Positions 10,531 through 21,427 of a stretch of DNA of 64,000 nt are shown here, one piece after another. The DNA lies in the NCBI GenBank assembly GCA_936450465.1, contig OW388293.1, forward strand, positions 43,296,982 to 43,360,981, written 5' to 3'. The DNA is from Gibbula magus. Its lineage: Eukaryota; Mollusca; Gastropoda; Trochida; Trochidae. The notes beneath the pieces were generated by a model that saw nothing but the letters and a program-made list of their open reading frames with translations, was not told the origin of the DNA and made no database searches. Positions within the stretch are counted from its first letter, which is position 1; every line of letters begins with the position of its first letter. A program made the translations under genes and the position numbers.

Positions 10531-11182
10531 GGAGCTGTGGATTCGTTAAAAATAATCAACGAGCCCCGAAGGGGCCATCCTCGATAATCCAGCGCTATTG
10601 TTCCGATAAATCTACACACAAGCGCTGGAAAACAGTAAGGGTATTTATCCCTAACCTAGTTAACTCCTCTTGGGTCCATGTTATCCAATCAGAAACGAAA
10701 CGCAGACACTATCTGCGTAAACAACTCGACCAATCAAAACGCATCACTAACGTTGTTTATAGAAACAATCATGGCGGCGGCCGACTCACTCGATTACGAT
10801 AAAGTTTGTAACAAATTCAGCGTAGAAAACCTCAAAAGAAAATTTTTAAGAAGACTGTACGTGAGAAGGGTGTATTCATGTCCATCAAAACGGATGGAGG
10901 TAAATGATTAAAATCCCTGTGCTACCAGGCGTTCCCAATCATCTGCGAAAGCCAAGATCCTGACACGAGAGTGCTTGTTATTTCACCCTTGATTTCAAGT
11001 GATCTCATTGGTTGTTAGAAAGCAAGCGTTTCGCTGAGTCATTGCGAAGGGAGGGAACTAGGTTAAGGATAAATACCCTTACTGTTTTCCAGCGCTTGTG
11101 TGTAGATTTATCGGAACAATAGCGCTGGATTATCGAGGATGCGAAGGGGCGAGTTGATTATTTTTAACGAATCCACTGCTCC
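10531..11182 (+). mobile_element. Non-autonomous DNA element with long (about 125-bp) inverted repeats carrying an exon-like ORF
   Basis: The left arm (10531-10655) and right arm (11058-11182) are reverse complements at about 90%, starting GGAGC(A/T)GTGGATTCG. The flanks GAATGCATGA (left) and GAATGTATTT (right) look like a decayed target duplication. The interior holds a promoter-like segment with two CCAAT boxes (near 10685 and 10729), then ATGGCGGCGGCC and an ORF at 10771-10899. The superfamily is unknown; the TIR length and possible 8-10 bp duplication would fit several cut-and-paste groups. Confidence 0.8.
10771..10899 (+). CDS. Putative first exon inside the inverted-repeat element
   Basis: ATGGCGGCGGCC opens a frame of 43 codons (MAAADSLDYDKVCNKFSVEN, then KRKFLRRLYVRR and SCPSKRME). 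It ends precisely at a consensus donor, GAG|gtaaat. Composition is basic, with two cysteines. The GC-rich Kozak-like start and upstream CCAAT boxes contrast with the AT-rich surroundings. I do not recognise the protein. It could be exon 1 of the element's own transposase or accessory gene in the autonomous parent, or a captured host exon. No downstream exon is seen before the right arm. Confidence 0.4.
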
Positions 11183-11560
11183 GAATGTATTTTCCATCTT
11201 AATCCATGTATGACGTCACGAAACATGCATATGTGATTATTTTATTTTTTGAAACAATCAATTTCAATTATGGAACACCAAAGTCAATTTTTTGTTGTTG
11301 CAAATTTCAGTGCTCATTCATCGGATATGGTACAAGTACCTGCGACCCTCATGAAATGGATTCTTCCAGGCACGTGCAAAACGTACAAAACTTCCACGCG
11401 AAGTGGTGTGATTGACACCTTAAACGCTGACTTTCCATGCCTTCCGTGCGTTAAAAGTCTTGAATAGAACGCGGGATTTTTACCGACAAACAATCCTAAG
11501 GTTTCTAACAGCGTCTTGTGGCCTATTGCCTAGAAGCTCCGATTACCAAGAGAAGGGTTT
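11183..11560. other. No gene seen
   Basis: Two overlapping frames of about 70 codons are present, but neither has recognisable protein features. Confidence 0.45.
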
Positions 11561-11567
11561 CATGTCT

Positions 11568-11900
11568 TTGTTTTGTATACAAAAGTAAACCCAAATGTCC
11601 CCGTTTCTATAGATAAATACCTGTTACACACATGTCCCCGCTTCCATGTTGTAAATGATACACTCTGTCCCCGTTTGCATGCAGAAAAGCACACACACAC
11701 ATTCGGTGTGTGTCCCCGTTTCCTACATGAAAGTACATACCCGTTCGAATGTATCCCATAGAGCTAGTCAATGTTTTTTACTAACATACTTGACAGGGGA
11801 AGTAAGCCATGCAATAGGTACAGCTGTAGAGCAGCTAGAAAAAATGTCCCCGGTTACATGTGTTTTCTTAGTGTCCCCGTTTGCCACCTTTAACATCAAT
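11568..11900 (-). repeat. TGTCCCC-motif dispersed repeat, left arm of copy B
   Basis: Words TGTCCCCGTTTCTAT, TGTCCCCGCTTCCATG, TGTCCCCGTTTGCATG and GTGTCCCCGTTTGCCACC are spaced 25-60 bp apart. The arm ends TTTAACATCAA before a GT microsatellite. Read in reverse, it begins TTAAAGGTGGCAAACGGGG, matching the start of the right arm at 11945. The same arm occurs at 22362-22656. Confidence 0.82.
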
Positions 11901-11944
11901 GTGTGTGTGTGTGTGTGTGTGTGGGTGTGTGTGTGTGTGTGTGT
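11901..11944 (+). repeat. (GT)n microsatellite between inverted arms
   Basis: GT repeat with one GGGT interruption, lying exactly between the two inverted TGTCCCC-motif arms. Confidence 0.9.
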
Positions 11945-12428
11945 TTGTTAAAGGTGGCAACCGGGGACAGTTGTATCTATACACACCCTTCAACCGGGGA
12001 CACAAACTCAACCGGGGACGTCCCCGGTTAACAGAACCTTGCCATATGCTTTTTTTCGCCCTTTTAAACCTAGGAAATGTATTTTTGGCCGGGACAGTAC
12101 TTTGTCCCGTTTGCCTGTAAAATTTCATAAACACTTACACACATCATAAGGGAATAGCATTTGTTGGTATTTCGCGCCGATACACACGTGTCCCCGGTTA
12201 CATGGAAAATGAGAGGTTAGCAGGTGTCCCCGGTTACACGGAAAATGCAAGGTTAGCAGTGTGAAGCCAGCAACATGAGGGAAGGCCGACTTCTGTAGCG
12301 CCAAGGAATTTTTAAGTGGTTAATGTTTTCAAAATGCAGTAATAAATAATTTTCTATTATATCATTCAATATTCAATAAACTTTAATATTCGTATTGAAT
12401 CAAGCTGCCATCGTAGATTGAAGTTATG
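11945..12428 (+). repeat. GGGGACA-motif dispersed repeat, right arm of copy B
   Basis: Nearly identical to 7035-7444, including the palindrome around CGGGGACGTCCCCG. It carries about 75 extra bp near 12317-12395 relative to copy A. At its end, TTATGTTAACTTAC shows the empty TTAA site that copy A has filled. Confidence 0.85.
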
Positions 12429-12431
12429 TTA

Positions 12432-13171
12432 ACTTACATTTAGCATCTTCCGCACGCATCGGGCGAGATATGCATTTACAAGAAATTCATATTCATGAAA
12501 TAAAACCTTTATGCAAAAGTAGGATTATGAGTAAATAAGCATAATCTTATATATTAACGCTCATATTTAGCTCTTTCAATCTTTTATTTTTCACAAATCA
12601 ATGGCAAACGCTTACTACGCAATGCTGTAATTTGATACAAAAGGAACATTACATTTAAGGAACATTGATAAAGATGTTGTTTTGTATTTGTATTACTTTA
12701 AAATGAAATAAAGATTAAAATGAATTTACAAAAGTATCGAGGGAATACCTTTGTTCCTGCATTGTACTTTAATTAACTGTATATTCCGATATTTTGAACT
12801 TGACATATTAATGCCTTAATTAATGAACACATTATCTCCATATATTGTGAACTGTCTTTATGTTCATAGGGTACACTCTATTATTAACTATTGCTACTTA
12901 ATAGATAGTGTTACTAATAAAGTCAGTTATGAAGCATGATTAACATATTTTGTCTCTTTGTGGATACTCGCAGTGATAATCTTAATCTGAATTATTACAG
13001 CGCATTTTCAGTATTTGCACTTATTGATGTTGCTTAATCGATTGTACATATTTAAAAGCCATACTTATATCACACAATATATCTTATTTATAGATATTTA
13101 TACCAATCATTAACTAACTACACCTATATTCTATCGGTTGATTTTTTTTAAGAAAGGTTTAGGATGGCAAC
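12432..13171. other. No gene seen
   Basis: Very AT-rich, with no coding-like frame or repeat recognised. Confidence 0.55.
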
Positions 13172-13777
13172 TTAAAGGGACACTCCGTATGTTATTGTAG
13201 TAACATAGGTCAACAGTTAGCAATGGTGTTATTTCATCGAGAAGTAATGACTGTTGTCGAAAATTACCCTTTTAGTGCCAATCTGTTCAGTATATTTACA
13301 TTATTAAGGTGTGACTTAACTATCGATTGTTGGACCTCGAATTTTGTCGAGGCGAAATGGGCATGCGGTAAGCTGTTGGTACGGTCAATGCTGGCGATAG
13401 TTGCCTTACTCTGAGGGCGTTGGTTCGAATCCCGCATGAGACTCGGCCCGAAAAAGAACGAGAATGTGTACTATTGAAGGTAGTTTTATCCAAAATATAA
13501 CCATGTTATATTTATATGAAGCAGATAGAGGGACAAATATTGGTTGGTACTGTTAAATGAATATATAACTGGTATGCTTGTAATTGGGGCGCATGAATTC
13601 GGCTTCTCATTGTGTATTAAGCCGCTACTCGAGTTTCATTGAAAGCAAGTTATTGTCAAATATTTGGCGTCGAGTGAGATGATTTGGAGGATAATCAGGG
13701 CATTTGATATTTTATGATATATTGATATGTATCACATCTAAATAACATTTCATGAAAAACACGTCGTTTCCCTTTAA
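13172..13777 (+). mobile_element. TTAA-target non-autonomous element with a SINE inserted
   Basis: Begins TTAAAGGGACACTCCG and ends ACGTCGTTTCCCTTTAA, giving short inverted ends with TTAA at both. The first 100 bp or so (ATTTCATCGAGAAGTAATGAC and following) match the TTAA element at 30078, so they are one family. A tRNA-like SINE unit sits inside (about 13365-13515). TTAA targets are known for piggyBac and Kolobok transposons. The purine-rich AGGG start looks more like Kolobok, but that is inference. Confidence 0.72.
13365..13515 (+). mobile_element. tRNA-derived SINE-like unit
   Basis: The segment holds GGTTCGAATCCCGC, a good RNA polymerase III B box, about 50 bp after a weak A-box-like GGTAAGCTGTTGGTAC. 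A shared body follows (TGTACTATTGAAGGTAGT, ATAACCATGTTATATTTAT). Similar units lie at 17745-17907 and 18283-18480. No poly(A) or simple tail was identified. Confidence 0.6.
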
Positions 13778-13802
13778 TGAATAACAATATAATCATATTA
13801 AG

Positions 13803-14880
13803 TACATTTACAGACAGTTCTCAGAAAGTCCACCTAGTCTTTATCTCGTCCTTTGACAGTGTTGGTACCACGTTTAGATGGGATAATATTGCCCGTTCAT
13901 AATAGGCCCTTTACACCTTTAACTCGTTCTCACCGGCACCATGTAATTGATTTTTTTTAGAACGGGCTCGAACTGTCCGAGAGCGGAATAGACGTAATGG
14001 CAACTGTTTGCGAACTTTATGAACTGGCTCGGACGTACTAAAAACGAAAGTGTGCGTTTGAATGTTGGACATGTCCAACGTTCTCCCTATTCTGAAATTG
14101 GACGGAGTACTAACGTACTAAAAACGGGATTGTCATACTTCGAACGGAACCGCCGTACTTCGAACGGAATTACCGTACTTCGATCTTAAGCCCCTGTCAT
14201 ACTTCGGCGTATCATCATTTCTTCTGAGTTGCGTTTTGATATTTCTTTCATACTCGGCCGTACGCAGTATACGCCGCTCATTGGCATCCTATAAGTTTTA
14301 GGTCGTTTCTTATACGTCGGCATAGGCATAGACCATTTCTATACGCGTGAAAGTTTTGGGCATGCTCAACTCATACGCTCATACGCAACTCATAAGTTAT
14401 TCATACGCAATACATCGATTTCCCATCGGTCGCGTGCGGTACACGTACTTATTAATACGTAGTGGGTATGCACTCCATACGCAGTATTTGCTGCTCTCCC
14501 GAACGACATATGAATACACATAGCGTACTTGGACCGAATATAGCACGCATGCTGAACGAACTCAAAACGAATGTCAACACATTATACGCATTTTAACCGT
14601 GTTCCTTGCAATCGCACAGTGCATTGTCCTTATGTGGAACGTATGACAAGCATATGCATCACCAACTCAAAACGAATGTCAACACCTTATACGCATTTTA
14701 ACCGTGTTCTTTGGTCTTCGCACAGTGCATTGTCCTTATGTGGAACGTATGCCAAGCATATGCATCACGCACACATATCGTACATGACAGACAACAGACC
14801 AAAACAGACGAAATGTCATCGGTGCTGTTATTCAATTTCAAATTTGAGTCCATATTTGATGTTCCTATATTAACCATCCG
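13803..14880 (+). repeat. Unclassified dispersed repeat, copy 2
   Basis: Collinear with 8298-9245 over its whole length. It differs by a short insertion around 14150-14215 and an internal tandem duplication of 105 bp (about 14556-14660 and 14661-14770, starting AACTCAAAACGAATGTC). No protein was recognised. Confidence 0.8.
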
Positions 14881-16425
14881 TTTGTGTGTCATTATATATC
14901 CGTGCACTCAATAATATATTCTTTTAAAACAGATGTATACTGCCCAAAAAGGGTTTTAATGTCAACATGGACACAATTGTTAGATTTCAGGAGGTATACA
15001 AGGTATTTAAAAAATAACTTAATTCAATTGCCAAAGTGAAAAAATTAGCCATTGGCTCTATAGGTCATCAGGCTTTGAAGGATTTATATCAGGCCTTGTA
15101 TGTGAAATAATAGGTTCATAACATAAATGTAATGACTTATCACAAAACATTAAATTCCACTGCTTTTACGCTCTTTAAAAGAAGAAGTAAAATAATTTCA
15201 TGGAGTGATATCTATAACTCACACTCAGTATCACTAAATTTGCTCTCAATTCATGTTAGAATGCCTTTTATAAGTGATTTATGAAAACAACATCTGCAAA
15301 TATGCCTGATTTAGGAATAAAATAATGTTTGCCCTATCCTATCCGAACTGCATCAACATTCTCAAATGGCGAATTGGGTACATTTCACTTAATAGTTAAT
15401 CGGCTTGTCACGGGTATTTAATATTGGTTTAAAATTTTGAAAAGTTCATCGAATCGATATATAATTTTCATATACAATGCATTGTTGAACGCTTCAGATG
15501 AGAAACTTGGGATTGAAAACTTTATTGAGAAATATGTTCTTCAAGTTTGGTTTTGGATTTATTTGGGTCGCTAATGTTACTAGTAGTGATGCTTTTGTGA
15601 GAGAATTTACACAACGGGTTAAATATATTTATTCCCAAATGTGGAATCATGCATTGTCAACTAGATTGTATCTTTAAATAAAAAAATCCTTAGAAAAATA
15701 TTTAACTAATATTGATGTGAAAAAAATACAAATTGCACTTACACGCTTCCGTCTCGGCTCACATATGCTTATGGTATCCCGTCCACACACAGATGTAACT
15801 CGATCACAGTAGGTATTTCATGAACATTTTTTCGAAATAAATTTAGTTGTTCTTAAGAAGTTGCTACTACGTTCCTACACATTTCTAAAAGTTCAAAATA
15901 GGTCTTCGTTAAGTTCTATTCGTTCTTAGTACGTTTAAGAAATTCTCATACAGTTTTTACTCCTTGGGCAGTACGATATGAAGGGACGTGTATGAATAAG
16001 TGCGGTTTGTTATACATAGTTTAACAAGTAAAACATAAACAACTAGCAGCTGTAAACATTTTGAATGTTGGCTTTCGTCTACTTTTTATGCTAGCCGGGC
16101 AATAAGAAAAGGGGTTGTTTGGTTTTAACACAGTTCATTCATGATGAAACAGTTTACGAATAGGTTATCCCCCTTAGAATGTCCTCTCCTAGGGGAAGAC
16201 GATAACGGGAACTTTTTGGGGAAAAGATATAGATTTCCCATGGCCAGTTTTTATCTTCAAAACTATTCCATTGAAGATTTAAACTTTTTAATAGGAATTA
16301 GAGCACAGTCAAATGCTATGAAACTAATCACTGATAGAACAGAGGAGAGTGAAAAGATGGTTTTTCCACTTCTTAATTTCATTAGCTAATCAGTAGTTAA
16401 TAAGTTAAAAAGCAGGTCTTACATA
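14881..16425. other. No gene confidently seen
   Basis: AT-rich sequence. An 82-codon frame at 16141-16389 (MMKQFTNRLSPLECPLLGED at its start) has no recognisable domain. Confidence 0.45.
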
Positions 16426-16426
16426 T

Positions 16427-17695
16427 ATATACACAAAGAAAAAAGTTAAGCACCCCCTGATATTTGTGATGATTTTGTTTTCGAGAATATTATAAATAGT
16501 TAAACAAGGTTCATTTATGAGAAGAGTAGTGTTTGTGCGATAGTTCCAACCAGTGATGCGTGACAGTCGCGCCTACACGTTCGAGGCATGCACGTGCAAC
16601 ATGCTACGCTCGAGGATCACAAAGAGCAGTATGGCCCAACTGCATTTGGTGGTATGTAACGTTGCTTTCCATAGGCATTCAAGCATATCTATTGAACATG
16701 GCACGAAGACGATTGTCAATGCATCTCAGAAATCAAATTATTGGTATGCACTCTGCAGGAATGTCCTTCAAGGCGATAGGACGAAATCTTGGCTACCATT
16801 ACACTGTTGTAGACAGGAAGTGCAAAGGACCGTCCAAGGTCTGGAAGACCTACTGTCACTACACCTCGAGAGGACCGGCACCTTCTTCGACATGTACGCC
16901 GAGAACCCTTCCTGACAAGTCCTAAGCTGAAACGTCTGTGGTAACCAAATCGAAACATCAGCACCAGAACAGTCAGGACCAAAGGCAAGAAGGGTAATTA
17001 AACGTCCCTTGTTGAGAGACCATCATAAACGTGCACGTTTGGCATGGTGTTTGGACAGACAACACTGGAATCTGAGGACCTGGCGGAAAATCCTTTGGTC
17101 TGACGAGAGTCGATTAATGTTACTAATGGGCGTGCACGTGTTTGGAGACAGAAGAATAAAGCCTTTACTCCCAGGAACATCCAGCCAACTGTTGCGTATG
17201 GAGATGGCTCTGTTATGGTATGGGGATGCCTGTCTCATGACTGCAAGCTGGATTTAGTCACCATCAGGGGAAACTTAACGGGAGCTTAATATATCTGGGA
17301 CGTGCTACAGCCAGTCGTTGTTCCTCATTTCGATAGCCATGCACTTGATACACGACCACAATACATGGACGACAACGTCCGGCCTTACCGATCACATGCC
17401 GTTGTCAATTACATGCGAGCCAAAGCAGTGACAACTTTACCCTTGCCAGCAGTAATCCCAGATCCGAACCCTCTGGAGCTTTTGTGGGATATTCTAGGGC
17501 GGCGACTCTGGGCTCGGAACCCTCCAGTACAGAATTTACATGAGTTGGAGGCAGCTCTGCACGCTGAATGAATGTTATTGACACAAGAACAGATCCGACG
17601 TCTGACTGGAGGCATGAGACGTAGGGTGCAGTGTGTCATCCGGGTACGTGGCGGTCCTACCAGATACTGATCATTCTTGAACATGTATACTAGAG
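16427..17695 (+). pseudogene. Degenerate Tc1/mariner transposase
   Basis: The reading jumps between frames but the order of blocks is that of a Tc1-type transposase. First comes a helix-turn-helix, MHLRNQIIGMHSAGMSFKAI with IGRNLGYH (about 16698-16800). Then WSDESR (17098-17115, first catalytic Asp), VMVWGCLSHD, MDDNVRPYRSHAV (17363-17405, second Asp), and IPDPNPLELLWDILGRRLW (17455-17510, with the Glu of the LELLW block as third residue). There are several frameshifts and stops. A left terminal-repeat candidate, CACAAAGAAAAAAGTTAAGC, sits at about 16432. The right one was not found. Dead copy. Confidence 0.85.
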
Positions 17696-17744
17696 TCTAC
17701 AAAGAGCATTTAGAAGTGACAATACCAATGCGAATGTGTTTTGT

Positions 17745-17907
17745 GTGGTAATCTGCTGGTACGGTCAGTGCTAGCGAGTGTTGCCTTACTCGGAGGGTGT
17801 GGGGTCGAATCCCGCACGAGACTCGGTCCGACAAAGTACAAGAATGTGTACTATTGAAGGTAGTGTTATCCCAAATGTAACCTTGTTATATTTGTTCACT
17901 ATCTAAA
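17745..17907 (+). mobile_element. SINE-like unit, copy 2
   Basis: Matches 13365-13515: GCTGGTACGGTCAGTGCTAG, GGGTCGAATCCCGCACGAG (B-box region), TGTGTACTATTGAAGGTAG. It then continues to TTGTTCACTATC, which is mirrored at 18283. Confidence 0.6.
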
Positions 17908-18282
17908 TGGAATGTATTTCTAACTTTCCACTCTGTAAGCAAAAGAGATACAATAAAAAGGCACATATTATTGTAGGAGTCTCTTCAATAACCCCTGTTT
18001 TTTATGTTTACATATAACTAGTAAATTCTACTCTAAAGATATACTAACTTTGATATATCTGAATAAGATTTACATATATGTATACCTGATTTATTTATAA
18101 CTTAAAGGTTCGTTTTGCAACAGTGTACTGTTTAGTAATACGTGTCTGATCTAATTTGATATAGATTTTGCAATTTGGAACATCATACCTGTAAATTTTT
18201 ACCAGGTACTTGCAAAAGCTCAAACATATTTACTTTCTGATATTATACATGAACAAGAAATACATGCCATTAGGATAGTGAA
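17908..18282. other. AT-rich spacer between inverted SINE-like arms
   Basis: No coding signal. It lies between GTTCACTATC (17907) and GATAGTGAAC (18281), so it may be the loop of one larger inverted-repeat element. Confidence 0.45.
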
Positions 18283-18480
18283 CAAATATAACAAGGTTAT
18301 ATTTGGGATAACACTACCTTCAATAGTACACATTATTGTACTTTTTCGGGCCAAGTCCCATGCAGGATTCGAAACCACACCCTTAGAGTAAGGCAACTAT
18401 CCCGCATGAGACTCGGCCCGAAAAAGTACAAGAATTTGTAATATTGAAGGTAGTGTTATCCCAAATGTGACCTTGTTATA
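18281..18480. repeat. Palindromic pair of SINE-like units
   Basis: A minus-strand unit (18281-18385) is joined head-to-head to a plus-strand unit (18395-18480). The shared arm reads ATAACACTACCTTCAATA and continues through GTACTTTTTCGGGCC. Each B-box area survives only partly, so the pair is a rearranged remnant. Confidence 0.65.
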
Positions 18481-21425
18481 CATGAACAAGGATAAAATAC
18501 ATGTATATGTTAATCGTTAATGTTACAAAATGATTTTCATAGTTAAGTCATACTTACCAAAAGATTCTAGTACATATTCAAGCAGGCATTGACATTAGAC
18601 ACGACGAGAACGCGACGCTATCTTCAACTGAATTTAAATATTGCTAGGTCAAATGAATCCTAAACTGAATGTTGGTTGTACTTGCATTATCAACAATTGT
18701 GTGTGTTAAGATATCACATGACACAAAAATGACACAACGCTGTGTGCAAGATTATGGCAAGTTGCCACATTCAAACGCAAAATGGATCACTGATTTCTTA
18801 AACGTGAAGTTCGTTTATAATAAAAGTTCTGTATTGAGTATTATTTATTCAAATTTGAAAAGGTATTATGAGAATTGAGAAACCTCCCAAGCTCACACAA
18901 ACGTTTTTGAAAACGTTATTGGAACGACTCTCTAAAATTTCAAAAGAGTGTCTGAAAACCTTTCTGCCACGTTGACGTAAAAAGACTAGATCAATAACAC
19001 TTGTTATTCAACGATTAAAGTGTTCAGGATGTTTGCTGTCGATAAGATATACGTTTTGTATGTATTAGGCACAGCAATAGTTATATATATTTCGATATAT
19101 TTAGTTTTACCAATGTTTGATATTCTCATGTATAAAAAACAATTACACTTCTACAAATTAAAGTGTTAAAAGAAAATATATATCAAAATATATTTTACCT
19201 GCAGTTATTCGTATCAAATTAATCTGTATTTGAAATTGAAAGTTAACAATGAGACTTAAAACACTCCTCACTGTTATTTTTTTTAGAATTACAAAGACAA
19301 TGAACCTTGGATACACATTGCTAGGGTATATTGGTGCACCCATAATGTATGGTCTTGTATACAGTCTAGGAAATATTCTCCAGAAGGTCTACAGCTACAT
19401 GAATATGAAGTTGAAAGCTCAAAGTTTAATCTAAAGAAAAATGTTGAATTGTTTGGCAAACTACTGTTAGTCCATAATCTATTTAATAAGTTTAATAAGA
19501 ACATTATAGCGTTCGTTTTAAAAACATCAATACATATAGTAATTGACTGAACGATGGAACGAAAGAGAGAATGAATGAGAGATTGTCATGTTCATTCATA
19601 TTGTCTAATTTATATCCAGAAAACTCTGAATGCTCACCAACATGTATAACATTAAATGGATATACACAATATATTGAGATAAATTTGAGGTGATGTTTCA
19701 TGAGAGTTTGAGCATTTCATCTGATGTACCAGCTTGCTCAAATAAATTATCCATTTTATAATTTTTTTTTATTTTATTTGATTAATGACCGATTATCAAA
19801 TTATTCAGTGCATGCTTCACCCAAGCAGTAGTGATCTAAGTTATTATAAATTTGACAGACCTATCCCAAAAGATAATCTTGTATTCTTTCGGCCTGAATC
19901 ACAAAACTACATAAAGTAACACATGTGTGTTATAAATGATGAGTTATAAGCTTTAAAAAACTTTTATTGACAGAGTATGTTATGTCATCTTGATGATTGA
20001 CCTATCTTACAGTCTGTTTACTGCTCCACCACTGCTTCTTAACTTGCAGATTGGATGCCAATTAAGTTCAATCACTGGTAGATTTTAGAAACATGTCTAA
20101 GTGTTTATCATGGTACTGCCTTTCAATTATCTTATATCAATTATACCTTGATGGTTGTATACCTGTGACACTTGAAAACGATCGTCGTCTTTGATATAAA
20201 CAGTACGAGAGTTATACAACCAATTAGCGATCCTAATATACCATCATACCTGCATAAACGCTAATTACGTAATGGTTTCATCAAAGGCGGCTGAGTTTCA
20301 CATATATTACGCTGAACAGCCTTTCAGGGTCAATGTGAGTGCTTACGCTCATTAAAAGAGAGAGTAAAGGAACTATCAATTTTAAGTATGTTATATTATT
20401 ATTTATAATTAAAACATTTTAATTGCTGGCTTTCTCATTTGAACATAATTATTTGATATCATTTTGATAAAATATGTACTTCACTTTCCATAAGGCCATA
20501 GAACGTTTTCGATTTGGTGCTAAGACAACTTTTTAGTTCTTAATACTACGAAAACAAAGGCAATGGTTATAGATTATAGAGTGAAGAAAGTAAAGATGAA
20601 GCTTTTAATGTCAAAACCTTTACACTTGTTCTTATTACAAAACTTTTATTCAAAGAGTTCTCTGTTTAGCATGGCAAGTTGGTGTTAGAGGTATTTCATT
20701 GCAAAACGAAAACAAACAATAAAATATTATCAAGTTGACCAGTAAAATATCGGGTGTCACTTTAAATATTCGAATACTATTAGGCACTCGGCAAATTGAA
20801 AAACTGGCTTCTAAAATTATTACAGACTCCGAAAAAACTTTTCATGATGTATATGTACTTTTACCTTCTAGATGCTGCATCCAATTTAAATGAGTTACAT
20901 GTATAGGTAAAGATCTGTCTGCCTGTCTGCTTTATACACATCAGTTGTGAAATTAGCTATTTCCACGATACATTTTTTCTTTACATATTTCAACTGGTTA
21001 TTTTCACATGATTTATCATTTTTTACAGTCTTATATTTAATGAATAGAAGAAATGGTTTTACGATTGTACTTTATAATTATGAGTTTATGAGTTTATCAT
21101 CGGCCGATAGACTCATTGCAACTATCACACAACTAACTCTTAAAAGTGTACACGTTTGAATATGAATGATTAATGATAAAACGTCAACACATGTTGTTTA
21201 AGTGTATTGAATTTGATAACTTATACTTGTTGGTCCACTTGTTCGTTAATTTTTTAAAAAATTTATGCGTAAGAGTTTCTGGCATAATGCAAATGAAATT
21301 TATGATTGTTATGTCGCAAGTTTAAGAAAAATATGAGTGATTATCATGATGATAATGTTGTCAATTTGTTACATTATATACATCTGTATTATATTTTGCA
21401 ATGACTCTTTTTGTCAATCTCATGA
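18481..21425. other. Unannotated region
   Basis: About 2.9 kb of AT-rich sequence. No gene, terminal repeat or array was recognised. Short frames such as 19249-19434 have no domain. Confidence 0.5.
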
Positions 21426-21427
21426 GT

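Noticed and set aside
16141..16389. 82-codon ORF with mixed composition
   Set aside because: Somewhat protein-like, but no domain, no splice sites tying it to other exons, and it lies next to a dead Tc1 element.
19249..19548. Overlapping open frames after a T-rich tract and AG
   Set aside because: Acceptor-like context only; the peptide shows no recognisable motif and no partner exon.
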